38,530 nucleotides of DNA from a virus, in IMG/VR virus record IMGVR_UViG_3300028193_000173, positions 1 to 38,530 of that record; one strand, given 5' to 3'. Positions 23,404-29,984 of this stretch are shown here, in pieces (within the stretch, counting starts at the first letter, position 1; every line of letters begins with the position of its first letter). The position numbers and the translations under genes are program-made. Below the pieces are notes generated by a model. It saw only the letters and a program-made list of their open reading frames with translations, was not told the DNA's origin and made no database searches.

Positions 23404-23814
23404 GTGTTGTTGTTACTTTTCAGTACTGTTTCAGCATCGGCTGATTTGCGGTTGTTCCTTGCGAACGATTCAACTGATCATCATGCGTACGTCAAAGGCG
23501 AATACATGTGCGGTCATTTTACTGAGGATTTGATACGTAACGCATCGATTGACGGGATAAGGATGTATCCGGTATATCTGTATGGCAGAGCGGGAAGGGA
23601 TCATTGCATTGCTGTCGCCGTTGTTGATGGCAATAGGTACTTTATCGAACCGCAAAGTGATGTCTGTTTGGATTATGAGACGTTTAAACGTATTTACAGC
23701 CGTTTTTATAACGGTTATCGTATTGGTTCTTGTTTGGAACACACTTATGGGCGTGGATCGTATGTGGTCGGGGTCTCAGACATCGGTGGGGTTTCTGGTA
23801 GCTCGTTATGCTAG
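23404..23814 (+). CDS. secreted transglutaminase-like cysteine protein
   Basis: A protein of 136 residues from GTG 23404. The start is a hydrophobic segment ending VSASA, a signal peptide with a cleavage site. YMCGHFTEDLIRNA supplies a Cys at the start of a helix, GRDHCIAVAVVDG a His on a strand, and RYFIEPQSD an acidic residue on the next strand. This Cys-His-Asp/Glu order fits a transglutaminase/papain-like fold. In-frame sequence before the GTG continues the signal (GKLTSIVRNILTAL) but has no ATG, GTG or TTG. It would act outside the cell, perhaps on the host envelope. Confidence 0.6.
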   Translation: MLLLLFSTVSASADLRLFLANDSTDHHAYVKGEYMCGHFTEDLIRNASIDGIRMYPVYLYGRAGRDHCIAVAVVDGNRYFIEPQSDVCLDYETFKRIYSRFYNGYRIGSCLEHTYGRGSYVVGVSDIGGVSGSSLC

Positions 23815-23936
23815 AGAATGATGAGAAAGAAACAGCACAATACGGGAAAACCGGTTGGAAAAAGCATCGTTCTGTGTTCGACGAAAGAACAGACGCTCTT
23901 ATGGAGACTATAGGATATGAAGAAGAACACAGTTGA
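23808..23936 (+). CDS. small charged protein
   Basis: Forty-two residues starting at an ATG that overlaps the previous stop, and ending 20 bases inside the aminotransferase gene. It is rich in Glu, Lys and Arg (QYGKTGWKKHRSVFDER). A coupling or regulatory peptide is possible. No known family. Confidence 0.4.
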   Translation: MLENDEKETAQYGKTGWKKHRSVFDERTDALMETIGYEEEHS

Positions 23937-24993
23937 GTTGGCGAATAGTCACGGGTCGTATCTTAATATCAATGGTGTAGACCACTTGGATTTCTGGTCG
24001 TTCTATAGCTCAGTGCCGTTAGGTTACAACCATCCAATGTGTGATGCGTTCAAGGTTATTGTCAAGGACGTTGTGGGTTTGAAGTTCGGTATGGGGCACG
24101 GTTTGGTAACTGATTTAGAAGAGGAAGCAAGCAAGCGGTTATTGGATACGGCATCGGAGTTCGATACTGTTTGGTTCGCAGCTTCTGGTTCACTTGCTAT
24201 TGAGAACGCTTACCGGGTAGCGTATTACGCTACTGGTAAGGCGCGGGTACTTACAGACCGCTATGCGTTCCACGGTATACACGGACTGTCAAACTGTTTC
24301 AGTTCTCCCGATGAGCGGTTGCTGTTCTCTGATTGCCCAAGTGTGCAGCGTGTGGATATGAATGTACCGATACAAGAGATGGATCCGGCGTTAGCGGGTG
24401 TGTTGATTGAACCGTTCAGATCATTGCATGGCGATCATACCGAGTTGGATGTGAATGTGTTGAAACGATACCGGCAGTATTGTGATAGCGTCGGCATACC
24501 ACTAATATTCGATGAGATCCAGACGGGTTTTGGTGCTACGGGTAGTATGTGGTACTACCAGAAGCTTGGCGTCGTACCTGACGTTCTGGTCTTCGGTAAG
24601 AAGGCGCAGGTGGCTGGTATGATGGTGAATAAGAAGTACAGCTGGGTGGTGCATGACTCACCTGAACTGTTCAATGCGACATTTAACGGTGATCTGTTGG
24701 ATTTGGTCAGGCTAGTATGCGTTCGGTCTGTTATCGATAGTGAGAAGCTGCTTGATCGGGTGAACAGGCAAAGCGAGATAATGAAACGCGAAGTGAACGA
24801 TATGCGTGGTGTGGGCTATCTACTCGCCTATCCTGTTGAGGATGCTGATGAGCAGTTACGCAAGCACCGAATACGTGATAAGTTCTTGGCGAACCGCACA
24901 GCAGATGATGAGCTGATCAAGATCAGACCAAATTTGGCTTTGACTGCAGATGAGATGGATGAGGCAATCTCAATTATGAAGGGGGTGGAATAG
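23917..24993 (+). CDS. class III aminotransferase (lysine 6-aminotransferase-like)
   Basis: A 358-residue PLP enzyme. FAASGSLAIENAYRVA binds PLP phosphate. IEPFRSLHGDHTELD and LIFDEIQTGFGATGSMW carry the cofactor Asp. VVPDVLVFGKKAQVAGMMV holds the Schiff-base Lys and closely follows the FGKKTQVCG motif of L-lysine 6-aminotransferases. At 358 residues it is shorter than usual (about 430), mainly at the N-terminus. In this context it may aminate a keto-sugar or cyclitol rather than lysine. Both readings are possible. Confidence 0.85.
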   Translation: MKKNTVELANSHGSYLNINGVDHLDFWSFYSSVPLGYNHPMCDAFKVIVKDVVGLKFGMGHGLVTDLEEEASKRLLDTASEFDTVWFAASGSLAIENAYRVAYYATGKARVLTDRYAFHGIHGLSNCFSSPDERLLFSDCPSVQRVDMNVPIQEMDPALAGVLIEPFRSLHGDHTELDVNVLKRYRQYCDSVGIPLIFDEIQTGFGATGSMWYYQKLGVVPDVLVFGKKAQVAGMMVNKKYSWVVHDSPELFNATFNGDLLDLVRLVCVRSVIDSEKLLDRVNRQSEIMKREVNDMRGVGYLLAYPVEDADEQLRKHRIRDKFLANRTADDELIKIRPNLALTADEMDEAISIMKGVE

Positions 24994-24997
24994 GAAA

Positions 24998-25702
24998 GTG
25001 GATCTGTATCTTGATTCTTTGGATGTTGAAATGATTGAACGGTACGCCCCATTCATTAGGGGGGTTACTTCAACACCGACATTTGCACAACGTGAGCGGC
25101 TCGAAGATTACGGTGTCGATTTGTTCAAGCAGATATTAGGTGTTTTGGGCAGTGGTAAGACCTTGCACATCTCAGCCCCGTTTTCTACGGTTAAGGAGAT
25201 TGTGGACTACCTCAAATTCGTTACGGACAGAATACCGCAACTAGCGGAGAAGCGGATAGTGTTCAAGTTGCCATGTACCGAAACGGGACTGCGAGTCGCT
25301 CGCCGATATGGGCGGATGTATGATATCGGGTTGCATATGATTTATACGGTTGGGCAGGTGATCTTAGCGAACGAAACACCCGCTAAGTGGCACTATCTAC
25401 TTGTTGGACGCGGGATAGAGTACGGATATGATATGAACCGGGTTGCCGCACTGAGCAGACGAGCGATGCTGGCATCTATCCGCAGTGCAGACATGGTGGA
25501 GCAATTCGTTGATCTGAATATACCGATGACAGTACCACCGCAAGTGCTGGAGGCGCTGACTGAATGCAAGCACACCCGGGACGGTCAGACGAAATTCATC
25601 GATGATTTCTTAGCTGGTAATCGCGACGGGTTCACGCGGGTTGATTGTACTAACGTTTGTGATCTTGAAGTGGATACATCTAACGATGCGTACTGGATTT
25701 GA
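24998..25702 (+). CDS. transaldolase / fructose-6-phosphate aldolase-like
   Basis: A 234-residue class I aldolase, starting at GTG 24998. MDLYLDSLDVEMI and IRGVTSTPTFA correspond to the D-x-A/S and the G-V-T-T/S-N/T-P motifs of small transaldolases. RIVFKLPCTETGL carries the Schiff-base Lys in the VKIP-T-x-x-G position. The family transfers C3 units and interconverts sedoheptulose 7-phosphate and fructose 6-phosphate, or cleaves fructose 6-phosphate. This can connect host hexose pools to heptulose phosphates used by GmhA-like and cyclase enzymes here. Confidence 0.85.
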   Translation: MDLYLDSLDVEMIERYAPFIRGVTSTPTFAQRERLEDYGVDLFKQILGVLGSGKTLHISAPFSTVKEIVDYLKFVTDRIPQLAEKRIVFKLPCTETGLRVARRYGRMYDIGLHMIYTVGQVILANETPAKWHYLLVGRGIEYGYDMNRVAALSRRAMLASIRSADMVEQFVDLNIPMTVPPQVLEALTECKHTRDGQTKFIDDFLAGNRDGFTRVDCTNVCDLEVDTSNDAYWI

Positions 25703-25821
25703 GACAGTATGATAACTAAATCATATTTGAGTTCGGAACTGTGAATTGTCGATTTGGTCGATGCGTGACATACCTACAAACCCGATTTTAGATGCCTGAG
25801 CGATTGTGGAGGTGTTGGTAG

Positions 25822-26529
25822 ATGAGAGTGGAATTACTGCGTGTTACTGAAGATGGTATCAATTTGATAGCTAATGCGGCACGCGTTACGAGAGAATTGC
25901 CGGGCAAGGATGCAACCGATATCGTCGGGCTGGTCGTGAGGAACGATTATTCGTCCGTGCTTGAGCATGTTAGTTTCACGTTCGATATTAGCGGTATAAG
26001 CATCGCACTGAGCCGCTGGCTGCTGGAACACCGGATGGCGAGCCATACTGCGAGAAGTACGCAATACAACGAGGAGGACGAGTTCGACTACTACCTGCCC
26101 GATCCGGGCGATGTGCCTAACCGCCGTCTCATTATTACGGAGTTCCTTGATGCGATGAACGATGCGAAGATCCATTACAGGGCGTTACGTACACGGGGCG
26201 TCAGTCGCGAGCTTGCGAGGTACGTACTGCCGATGTCGGCACATACACGGTATGTACTGACAATGAACTGCAGGAGCCTGATAAACTTCTTCTCGCTGCG
26301 GTTATGTGTACGAGCCGCGCCTGAGATGCGAACACTGGCAGAGAAGATGTACGATTACTGCTATGCGGAATATCCTGAGATATTCGAACAGGTGGGATGC
26401 CGCGGCGTTACTAATGGTGTGTGTCCCGAGAACGGTGTGCGGCCTGACAACTGCCCGCACAAGCACATACCGACTAAAGCGGAGGTGCAACATGAAACTC
26501 TCGCCGCGATTGAAGCAGAAGCTGAGTAA
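25822..26529 (+). CDS. thyX: flavin-dependent thymidylate synthase
   Basis: A 235-residue ThyX. VLEHVSFTFDISGIS is the N-terminal strand region. The signature near residues 68-83 reads EHRMASHTARSTQY, with Glu in place of the usual first Arg of RHRxxS. RYVLPMSAHTRYVLTMNCR then NFFSLR forms the dUMP/FAD site. An extra Cys-rich tail (CRGVTNGVCPENGVRPDNCP) is present. It makes dTMP from dUMP using folate and FAD. ThyX is known in viruses of methanotrophic archaea. A GGAGGTG ribosome-binding sequence precedes the ATG. Confidence 0.92.
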   Translation: MRVELLRVTEDGINLIANAARVTRELPGKDATDIVGLVVRNDYSSVLEHVSFTFDISGISIALSRWLLEHRMASHTARSTQYNEEDEFDYYLPDPGDVPNRRLIITEFLDAMNDAKIHYRALRTRGVSRELARYVLPMSAHTRYVLTMNCRSLINFFSLRLCVRAAPEMRTLAEKMYDYCYAEYPEIFEQVGCRGVTNGVCPENGVRPDNCPHKHIPTKAEVQHETLAAIEAEAE

Positions 26530-26998
26530 GGTTCGGTTGGTGCTTACTGATGTTGATGGTGTGCTCTGCACTCGCGATTTGTGGCTTGCGGGTGGTCAGG
26601 ACATTAAACGGTTCAGTGCGTTAGATGGTATCGGCAAGTACAAGTTGGATAAGCTCGGTATTGTGGTTGGTATCATCACGGGTCGTGAGAGTGAGACAGT
26701 CAGGGTGCGAGCATGTGAACTGGGTATTGAACTCGTTCGCATCGCTACTGCTAGTAAGGTACGCGAGTACGATATGATCATGGCCGATGGTACATGGACG
26801 GCAGACGAAGTATGTTATATAGGTGATGACGAACCGGATACCGAGTTGTTCACTGAGGTTGGGTTGGCGGTTGCACCCGCTGACACATCAATAACGGTAC
26901 GGTCATATGCGGACTACGTCACTATCGCTAAGGGCGGTGGCGGTGTGCTGCGTGAGGTGGCTGATCTGATCGTTGCGGTACAGGCACAATGCGCATGA
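26492..26998 (+). CDS. kdsC: KdsC-like HAD phosphatase
   Basis: A 168-residue HAD protein from ATG 26492, with GGAGGTG nine bases upstream inside thyX. VRLVLTDVDGVLC holds the nucleophile D-x-D. FSALDGIGKYKL and VGIITGRESETV are motifs shared with KdsC. VCYIGDDEPDTEL is the metal-binding motif and VAPADTSITVRSYADYVT the C-terminal signature. KdsC removes phosphate from Kdo 8-phosphate, and relatives act on nonulosonate 9-phosphates. With two CMP-sugar synthetases present, it likely dephosphorylates the acid sugar before CTP activation. No condensing (NeuB/KdsA) enzyme is visible. Confidence 0.88.
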   Translation: MKLSPRLKQKLSKVRLVLTDVDGVLCTRDLWLAGGQDIKRFSALDGIGKYKLDKLGIVVGIITGRESETVRVRACELGIELVRIATASKVREYDMIMADGTWTADEVCYIGDDEPDTELFTEVGLAVAPADTSITVRSYADYVTIAKGGGGVLREVADLIVAVQAQCA

Positions 26999-27195
26999 AC
27001 GTAATGCTCGACCCGCATTGGAAGGGTCGTGACGGGGTGCGAGCATATCAGTACGCGAGACTCAAATTAGACGGTACGGTGCGACCGGTGCGGTACGCGG
27101 GTCTGTCAAATGTTATCGGTATCATATCGGATATCAGTAACGGATTTGTCGCGGTACGTATTTACAGTGTCACGCAGTCGCGGCTGGTGCAGTGA
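26995..27195 (+). CDS. small hypothetical protein
   Basis: Sixty-six residues from the ATG overlapping the kdsC stop; an ATG six bases earlier is also in frame. Strands dominate in the second half (VIGIISDISNGFVAVRIYS), a pattern of small beta-rich capsid decoration or tail proteins. Its location ahead of a prohead protease makes a virion role plausible, but no family is recognised. Confidence 0.45.
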   Translation: MNVMLDPHWKGRDGVRAYQYARLKLDGTVRPVRYAGLSNVIGIISDISNGFVAVRIYSVTQSRLVQ

Positions 27196-27230
27196 TCGAC
27201 TCTCATCTGCCTCTATCGTATTGTATTGGA

Positions 27231-27286
27231 GATGGGAATTTGGGGCAATGTCACGGGTGGAGCCCCGGTCCCATCCCCATATTGCC
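27231..27286 (+). ncRNA. structured leader RNA upstream of protease 2
   Basis: In the 118-nt gap before protease 2, GATGGGA (27231-27237) pairs with TCCCATC (27269-27275), and inside it GGGGC (27242-27246) pairs with GCCCC (27262-27266). An alternative helix, GGCAAT (27244-27249) with ATTGCC (27281-27286), would break the first fold. Two exclusive helices before a gene are the form of a switch or an attenuator. The G/C richness stands out from the AT-rich surroundings. No known riboswitch class is recognised. Confidence 0.45.
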
Positions 27287-27313
27287 GTAAGGATTGAGGA
27301 TATAAAAAGATAA

Positions 27314-27862
27314 ATGGACTTGAACAGGTTGTTGGATTTGAGCATTGAATGCGAGCAGCGGCGGACGCAGCGGCTGCGAGTGGTGTCGAAGAAGAGCCAG
27401 GACGAGTTCGTGATTGCAGGCTATGCGAGTGTTGATGTTATCGATCGCACAAACGAGGAGATACCACTTGGCGTGTTACGCGATATGATCAACCGGTTCA
27501 TGCATGCGGGCGAAGGCGGTTACAAGGTCGTTGCATTCGAGCACGAAACGCCATATCCGGTTGGACGGGTGATCGAATACTACGGCAGCTACAAGACCGA
27601 AGTGGACAGTGTCGGGCTGTTCATTGTCGCAGAGATCCGGGGCGATACCGAAACGGGCAAGTTGATGCGGCAGAAGATCGCTAATAACGAGTTCGCATCG
27701 TTCAGTGTGCATATCGAGGTGCTGGATAGCGAAGAGGTCTGCGAACAGAAACAGTGCTATACTCGCATTACTAAAGCCAACCTGCTCGAAATCAGCGTGG
27801 TGAAAGAACCCGCGAACCAGGCGAGTCATTTCAAGGTCGTTAAGAAACAGCTGGAGGCGTAA
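27314..27862 (+). CDS. HK97-type prohead protease 2
   Basis: A 182-residue protein matching the HK97 prohead protease (S78) family well. FVIAGYASVDVIDRTNEEIP is the N-terminal strand, FEHETPYPVGRV carries the catalytic His77, EFASFSVHIEV the catalytic Ser131, and LLEISVVKEPANQAS is the family's C-terminal E-V-S-x-V-x-x-P-A-N motif. It is more typical than the copy at 7681. The gene lies 5 kb before the scaffold and capsid genes. A division of labour between the two is possible. Confidence 0.85.
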   Translation: MDLNRLLDLSIECEQRRTQRLRVVSKKSQDEFVIAGYASVDVIDRTNEEIPLGVLRDMINRFMHAGEGGYKVVAFEHETPYPVGRVIEYYGSYKTEVDSVGLFIVAEIRGDTETGKLMRQKIANNEFASFSVHIEVLDSEEVCEQKQCYTRITKANLLEISVVKEPANQASHFKVVKKQLEA

Positions 27863-28165
27863 ATGATAGTTCTCGAAGGCGAAGACGCACAGGAATTTGA
27901 AAAGCAGCTAGAAAACCAGAAACTAACCGCTGGGGCAGAAGAACTAATGAAAGGGTTCGTTATGCACACACTTAAAAATTGCTGCTTGTTATGTTCTAAA
28001 GAACTCGAAAAGCATGCATTTATAATATATAAACACCGCTTCATTTGCTCATATTGCCTCGAAACGCTCTACTATCTTTTCGCTCGCGATTTCCGCTGTG
28101 ACGATGCGAGCACATGGATACCGGAATGGGTTGCCGAAATGGAGCGAAGAGTAAATGAGCAATAA
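27863..28165 (+). CDS. zinc-binding small protein
   Basis: A 100-residue protein directly abutting protease 2. NCCLLCSKELEKHAF and RFICSYCLETLYYLF give two C-x-x-C pairs about 24 residues apart, a zinc ribbon or treble-clef knuckle. The C-terminus is helical and acidic. The codons are AT-rich at the centre. It may bind nucleic acid or modulate the protease; unknown family. Confidence 0.6.
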   Translation: MIVLEGEDAQEFEKQLENQKLTAGAEELMKGFVMHTLKNCCLLCSKELEKHAFIIYKHRFICSYCLETLYYLFARDFRCDDASTWIPEWVAEMERRVNEQ

Positions 28166-28313
28166 CGTTAAATATACGCGGCTCAAACTCAACCTGTCCG
28201 CACGCGGGAAAACCGATGGTGGCTCTGCTCGCTTGCGTCTGGATGGTGTGCTGTATTTACTTCTGCTGTTCGGGAGCATAGCTCAAATGGCAGAGCGGCT
28301 GGCTTGCAACTAG
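28155..28313 (+). CDS. doubtful small frame running into the tRNA
   Basis: Fifty-two codons from an ATG overlapping the preceding gene. The first part (KYTRLKLNLSARGK) looks like coding sequence, but the last codons are the 5' half of the tRNA gene at 28272. A real gene whose end is overwritten by the tRNA, or chance, are both possible. I keep it at low confidence because start coupling is good. Confidence 0.25.
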   Translation: MSNNVKYTRLKLNLSARGKTDGGSARLRLDGVLYLLLLFGSIAQMAERLACN

Positions 28314-28344
28314 CAGGTTGCGGGTTCGGGTTCCGCTGCTTCCA
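28272..28344 (+). tRNA. tRNA-Ala(TGC)
   Basis: A 73-nt cloverleaf. The acceptor GGGAGCA pairs with TGCTTCC and includes the G3-U70 wobble that identifies alanine tRNAs. The D arm is GCTC/GAGC. The anticodon stem GCTGG/CTAGC has loop CTTGCAA, giving anticodon TGC. The T arm is GCGGG/TCCGC with loop TTCGGGT, and the discriminator is A73. CCA is not encoded as such. It may supply the GCA codon for viral genes or act as an integration site. Confidence 0.92.
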
Positions 28345-28430
28345 TGTTATATGTGCTTTCTCTTTCGCTGTGGTGTGGTATGGTAGAATAGAGTAGAAGT
28401 GGAGTGCTGATAGGATACCCCCCATCTATG

Positions 28431-28442
28431 CTGTATATATAC
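28431..28442 (+). promoter_or_regulatory. probable TATA box
   Basis: TGTATATATACA is a 12-bp perfect palindrome and a strong TATA-like sequence about 100 nt before the membrane protein at 28543. In this spacing transcription would start near 28465, giving an 80-nt leader. No BRE-like purine run lies directly upstream, so the assignment is moderate. Confidence 0.4.
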
Positions 28443-28542
28443 ACGAATAACGGGGTTCTGAGGATGCTCCGATTATGCGGTCTACTGTTGCACCCTTAAC
28501 AGCTGATTTATGTTCTTGATGATGGAGTGTGAGTAGTATAGT

Positions 28543-28731
28543 ATGGCGGAGAGCGAGGAGCGACCGTTATGGATGCCGAAAGGCAGTGTGCGTGGTTTGA
28601 TTGCGTTAATGCTCGTGAGCACGGTACTGGCGAGTGCGTTCATGGCAGTAACGATAGAGCAGTGGGTGGTAGAACTTATCATAATGGTGGTTGCATTCTA
28701 CTTCGGTGCGCGTTCGGCAGAGGCGAAATAG
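28543..28731 (+). CDS. small two-helix membrane protein
   Basis: Sixty-two residues. After a polar start and MPKGSVRGLIALMLVSTVLA come one hydrophobic helix (about 18-37) and a second (about 42-57), ending GARSAEAK. K-G-S-V-R-G-L-I-A-L is a recurrent motif of small membrane proteins in bacterial and archaeal viruses and proviruses. Holin-like or capsid-entry functions have been suggested for such proteins. Location: cell or viral membrane. Confidence 0.65.
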   Translation: MAESEERPLWMPKGSVRGLIALMLVSTVLASAFMAVTIEQWVVELIIMVVAFYFGARSAEAK

Positions 28732-28810
28732 TACCTGTCAAGTTACAGTACCTTGACGCTGGTCTGAAGAGTACTAGATGGGATGTGCATTTCTTGTGGT
28801 TGTGAACCAG

Positions 28811-28892
28811 TAAGGTTTATATATAATGGGTACAATTGTACACACGAAGGTTGTACATGCAGCAATGTGAGATTATACATTTGTACACAAAC
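28811..28892 (+). promoter_or_regulatory. strong promoter with TTGTACA operator repeats
   Basis: TAAGGTTTATATATAATGG (28811-28829) is a textbook archaeal BRE/TATA. Immediately downstream lie GTACAATTGTAC (28830-28841), a perfect 12-bp palindrome, TTGTACAT (28851-28858) and TTTGTACACAAA (28880-28891). The palindrome sits between the TATA box and the expected start site, where a repressor would block transcription. Related sites occur at 30167 and 30191. This is probably the switch of early viral genes. Confidence 0.65.
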
Positions 28893-29048
28893 GGCGGGTG
28901 TGGTATGACCTTTCTACTTGAGCTGGAGAGCAAAGCGACCAAAGCATTATGGAGTTTGGAGCATGAGAAGTATGGTGAAGCTGCAGCGTGGTTAGAGGAT
29001 ATCTTAGAATCGATAGAGCAATATAAGTACGAGATGAGCGAGGAGTAA
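28857..29048 (+). CDS. small acidic protein
   Basis: Sixty-three residues from ATG 28857, or 47 from ATG 28905, which has a better protein pattern (MTFLLELESKATKALWSLEH). The core is a pair of amphipathic helices rich in Glu. The choice of start depends on the transcription start set by the 28811 promoter; with a start near 28843, the first ATG would leave a very short leader, common in archaea. The family is unknown; early regulatory proteins are often like this. Confidence 0.5.
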   Translation: MQQCEIIHLYTNGGCGMTFLLELESKATKALWSLEHEKYGEAAAWLEDILESIEQYKYEMSEE

Positions 29049-29197
29049 TGACTAAACTGATCGACCAGTGCGAGCGGTGCAAGTACTGGCACGCACTTAT
29101 AGCTCTTGAAGTTGAAGGTATGTATTGCCCGATAGCGGAACGCGGTTTCGAGCCCGATTCGGAAGAAGGCGCGTGCGGGCTATTCGAACAAGCGTAA
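29048..29197 (+). CDS. small Cys-rich protein
   Basis: Forty-nine residues starting at an ATG overlapping the previous TAA. QCERCKYWHA gives C-x-x-C, then YCPIAERGF and GACGLFEQA give two more cysteines. This four-cysteine pattern fits a small zinc ribbon. It is in an operon with the preceding gene under the 28811 promoter. Unknown function. Confidence 0.55.
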   Translation: MTKLIDQCERCKYWHALIALEVEGMYCPIAERGFEPDSEEGACGLFEQA

Positions 29198-29879
29198 CCT
29201 TTATATACAAGTGCAAAAATCGGTAGTTTTACCCCTAAACTACAAGAAGCGGGGGTACGAGCGCACTTCTACGGCGAGATATTCACTCTAATGCCGCCGT
29301 TAACACCTCTAAACTTTGAAGTAGAAAGCGAACTTCAATGTGAAACATACCTTTATATACTCGTGTGGTGCTGTTAAATCCGTAAAGTATTTATATAAGC
29401 TTTCATACATGCGATTTAAGCGATTTTTATTGGTCTGGGCATACAAACCTACCTGCGCACTGAGAAATTAGATTGTACGCGATATATGGTACCTTAGAAG
29501 CGATTTTAATACAAGTGCGAGAGCCGAGATTCACAGTTCCCGTTTTTGTGGGTCGAGGGCGTGGCAGGAATGAGCGACACGGCGAGTTCAGATAACACCA
29601 CCCGCGGGTGTGGCAGTGGAGTGCAGGTATAGAGCAAATCGTGTTACTAGAAAGTTGTTGTATGTACTATGTTCGTGCTGCTGAAGTGTGTTACTGAGTG
29701 CTACTATATTTAAGTTTCGTGTGAAGATAGCAAATAGGCAGCGTTTAGTCGGTATGAGTAACACGAACTTGCTCGTACAATACCCGCGACCCATCAATCG
29801 TGTTAATGAATTGCAGTACATGTAGTAGCCGGTACGTGAAATAGGTGTTACTAAGTGTGTTGTGGGTGGCAGTCTATGA
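29198..29879 (+). promoter_or_regulatory. promoter-rich non-coding stretch
   Basis: About 680 nt with no convincing gene. At least three archaeal TATA boxes occur: CCTTTATATAC near 29200, CCTTTATATAC near 29351 and GTATTTATATAAG near 29387. None leads to a good protein gene before the tRNA at 29880; the longest short frame after them is 28 codons (29291-29377). A 12-bp perfect palindrome, CACCCGCGGGTG, lies at 29599-29610. The stretch may encode non-coding RNAs or be a regulatory or replication region. Base composition varies strongly within it. Confidence 0.45.
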
Positions 29880-29952
29880 GGAGCAGTGAGGTAGCTAGGC
29901 ATCCCCGTAGGTCTGGAACCTACAGATCCCAGTTCAAATCTGGGCTGCTCCA
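29880..29952 (+). tRNA. tRNA-Pro(TGG), unusual loop
   Basis: A 73-nt cloverleaf. The acceptor GGAGCAG pairs perfectly with CTGCTCC, the anticodon stem GTAGG with CCTAC, and the T stem CCCAG with CTGGG around TTCAAAT. The anticodon loop reads TCTGGAA, so the anticodon is TGG (Pro), with C at position 33 instead of the near-universal T and A at 37. The D arm (AGGT..ATCC) is imperfect, but resembles archaeal tRNA-Pro (GTAGC..ATCC). The discriminator is A. It may be functional, altered, or decaying. Confidence 0.75.
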
Positions 29953-29984
29953 TGTGCGTATAGAGAAGAGACGGTGCGATTGAG

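Noticed and set aside
29880-29952. tRNA-Gln or another anticodon by shifting the loop one base
   Set aside because: Shifting to obtain U33 breaks the perfect GTAGG/CCTAC stem, so anticodon TGG with C33 is the better reading.
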